Shown: piece by piece, positions 5,814 through 6,157 of the stretch
Layout: every line of letters begins with the position of its first letter
Position numbering within the stretch: position 1 is the stretch's first letter
Assembly: GCA_021107345.1 (NCBI GenBank)
Contig: JAIOSX010000172.1
Location: forward strand, 1-6,157
Origin: Candidatus Aegiribacteria sp.
GTDB lineage: Bacteria > Fermentibacterota > Fermentibacteria > Fermentibacterales > Fermentibacteraceae
Direction of reading: 5' to 3'
Length of the DNA: 6,157 nt
The notes under the pieces: model-generated
Told to the model about the DNA's origin: nothing
The model's input: the letters and a program-made list of their open reading frames with translations, nothing else
Databases searched by the model: none
Position numbers and translations under genes: made by a program

Positions 5814-6157
5814 GAAACCACAGGGAGAACTATTTCTGGATGCGTTTGCTCTGCGCCCTGATCTCTGGGAAGACCCAAGACCTTCTCCAGAGCCACTGGA
5901 ACTGGTATGCGAACCCGATGCGTATTACATTCCATGGCAGGATGATGATGCAGGCCCGTTCCGTAGAAGCCAAAGCCTGAAAGACGGTCGAAATGACGCT
6001 AACCGGGAATATTTCCGACTGTTTCCAACAAATCAACGTCCGGCAGATATGCACGCGAGGTGAGGTTGTGGCGGAAATCCGGGATCATTCGGTCTTTCAA
6101 ACTACTACGAAGAGAAAATTGGAATGAAGGGTATTCCCCTCCATCCCATTTATGCAA
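5814..6157 (+). other. 344 bases with no confident gene; possible gene remnant
   Basis: No convincing gene on either strand. The plus frame through 5800-6060 is open and somewhat protein-like (it reads CEPDAYYIPWQDDDAG at about 5911-5958), but it has no ATG, GTG or TTG before ATG 6049. Only a CTG at 5836, 8 nt after AGGGAG, could serve as a start, giving 75 residues to TGA 6061-6063. Past that TGA the same frame is open to the window end and again looks protein-like (NPGSFGLSNYYEEKIG). On the minus strand a frame is open from the window end to a stop at 5999-6001, but I recognise nothing in it. I could not assign any family. It may be an intergenic region, a decayed gene, or the edge of a gene with a sequencing error. 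Confidence 0.4.
5863..5892 (+). other. Stable hairpin downstream of the operon, no U-tract
   Basis: CTCTGGGAAG (5863-5872) pairs with CTTCTCCAGAG (5882-5892): ten base pairs with one bulged base and a 9-nt loop, starting 50 nt after the last operon stop. No run of T follows, so it is not a standard intrinsic terminator. It may act in 3'-end protection or pausing, or arise by chance. Confidence 0.45.

Noticed and set aside
5905..5935. Minus-strand GGGTTCGCAT as a possible tRNA T-loop
   Set aside because: The flanking bases do not form the five-base-pair T stem and no other tRNA arms are found.
5840..5980. Small plus-strand ORF of 46 residues starting at ATG 5840
   Set aside because: The nearest Shine-Dalgarno-like site is 12 nt away, the composition is odd (several Trp and Met), and the competing frame looks more protein-like.
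5830..6054. Minus-strand ORF of 74 residues in the tail region
   Set aside because: No recognisable motif, rich in Trp and Ile, no convincing ribosome site, and it overlaps the hairpin; treated as chance.
6061..6100. Selenocysteine reading of TGA 6061-6063
   Set aside because: No convincing SECIS-type stem-loop directly downstream (only a 3-4 bp CGGA/TCCG stem), no known selenoprotein context, and TGA is a normal stop elsewhere in the window (lptA).
1..6157. CRISPR array, insertion sequence, phage or toxin-antitoxin signals
   Set aside because: No regularly spaced repeats, terminal inverted repeats, transposase or integrase motifs, or small paired toxin-like genes were seen; the window is a housekeeping envelope operon.

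Overview
The window reads as one tightly packed, plus-strand operon from a Gram-negative (diderm) bacterium that makes lipopolysaccharide. It covers the end of a Kdo-pathway gene, a lipid A-type acyltransferase, the three soluble or periplasmic parts of the LPS transporter (LptC, LptA, LptB), sigma-54 (RpoN) and an adenosine-specific kinase-family protein. Every confident gene is on the plus strand, with gaps of 1-12 nt or overlaps, and no promoter or intrinsic terminator is evident between them. The lineage is uncertain. Proteins keep their diagnostic motifs but diverge from proteobacterial versions; AGA/AGG arginine and ATA isoleucine codons are common; GTG and TTG starts are likely; and PF04008 (a family best known from archaea and some deep-branching bacteria) is present. 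Together these suggest an uncultured or deep-branching diderm phylum, possibly Fermentibacterota-like. That placement is a guess from sequence character, not a search result.

Layout. 1-659: C-terminal two thirds of arabinose-5-phosphate isomerase (kdsD), cut by the window start. 667-1578: LpxL/HtrB-family acyltransferase. About 1502-2071: LptC-like lipoprotein. About 2022-3119: long LptA/OstA-like periplasmic protein. 3116-3868: LptB ATPase. 3870-5309: RpoN. 5322-5813: adenosine-specific kinase family (DUF355). 5814-6157: no confident gene; it contains a hairpin and one plus-strand frame that looks somewhat protein-like but has no normal start and an in-frame TGA.

How the genes work together. 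KdsD supplies arabinose-5-phosphate for Kdo. The acyltransferase would add a secondary acyl chain to lipid A. LptB powers extraction of finished LPS from the inner membrane (LptF and LptG must lie elsewhere), and LptC and LptA carry it across the periplasm. The lptC-lptA-lptB-rpoN order is the one known from proteobacteria. Here kdsC is missing between kdsD and lptC and an acyltransferase sits in that place, LptA is about twice the E. coli length, and the gene after rpoN is an adenosine-kinase-family gene rather than hpf.

I did not find a clearly new biological system. The points most worth a second look are the oversized LptA, the deep lpxL/lptC/lptA reading-frame overlaps with their internal ribosome-binding sites, sequence changes in RpoN at normally conserved positions, the rpoN/adenosine-kinase pairing, and the unexplained tail after 5813.
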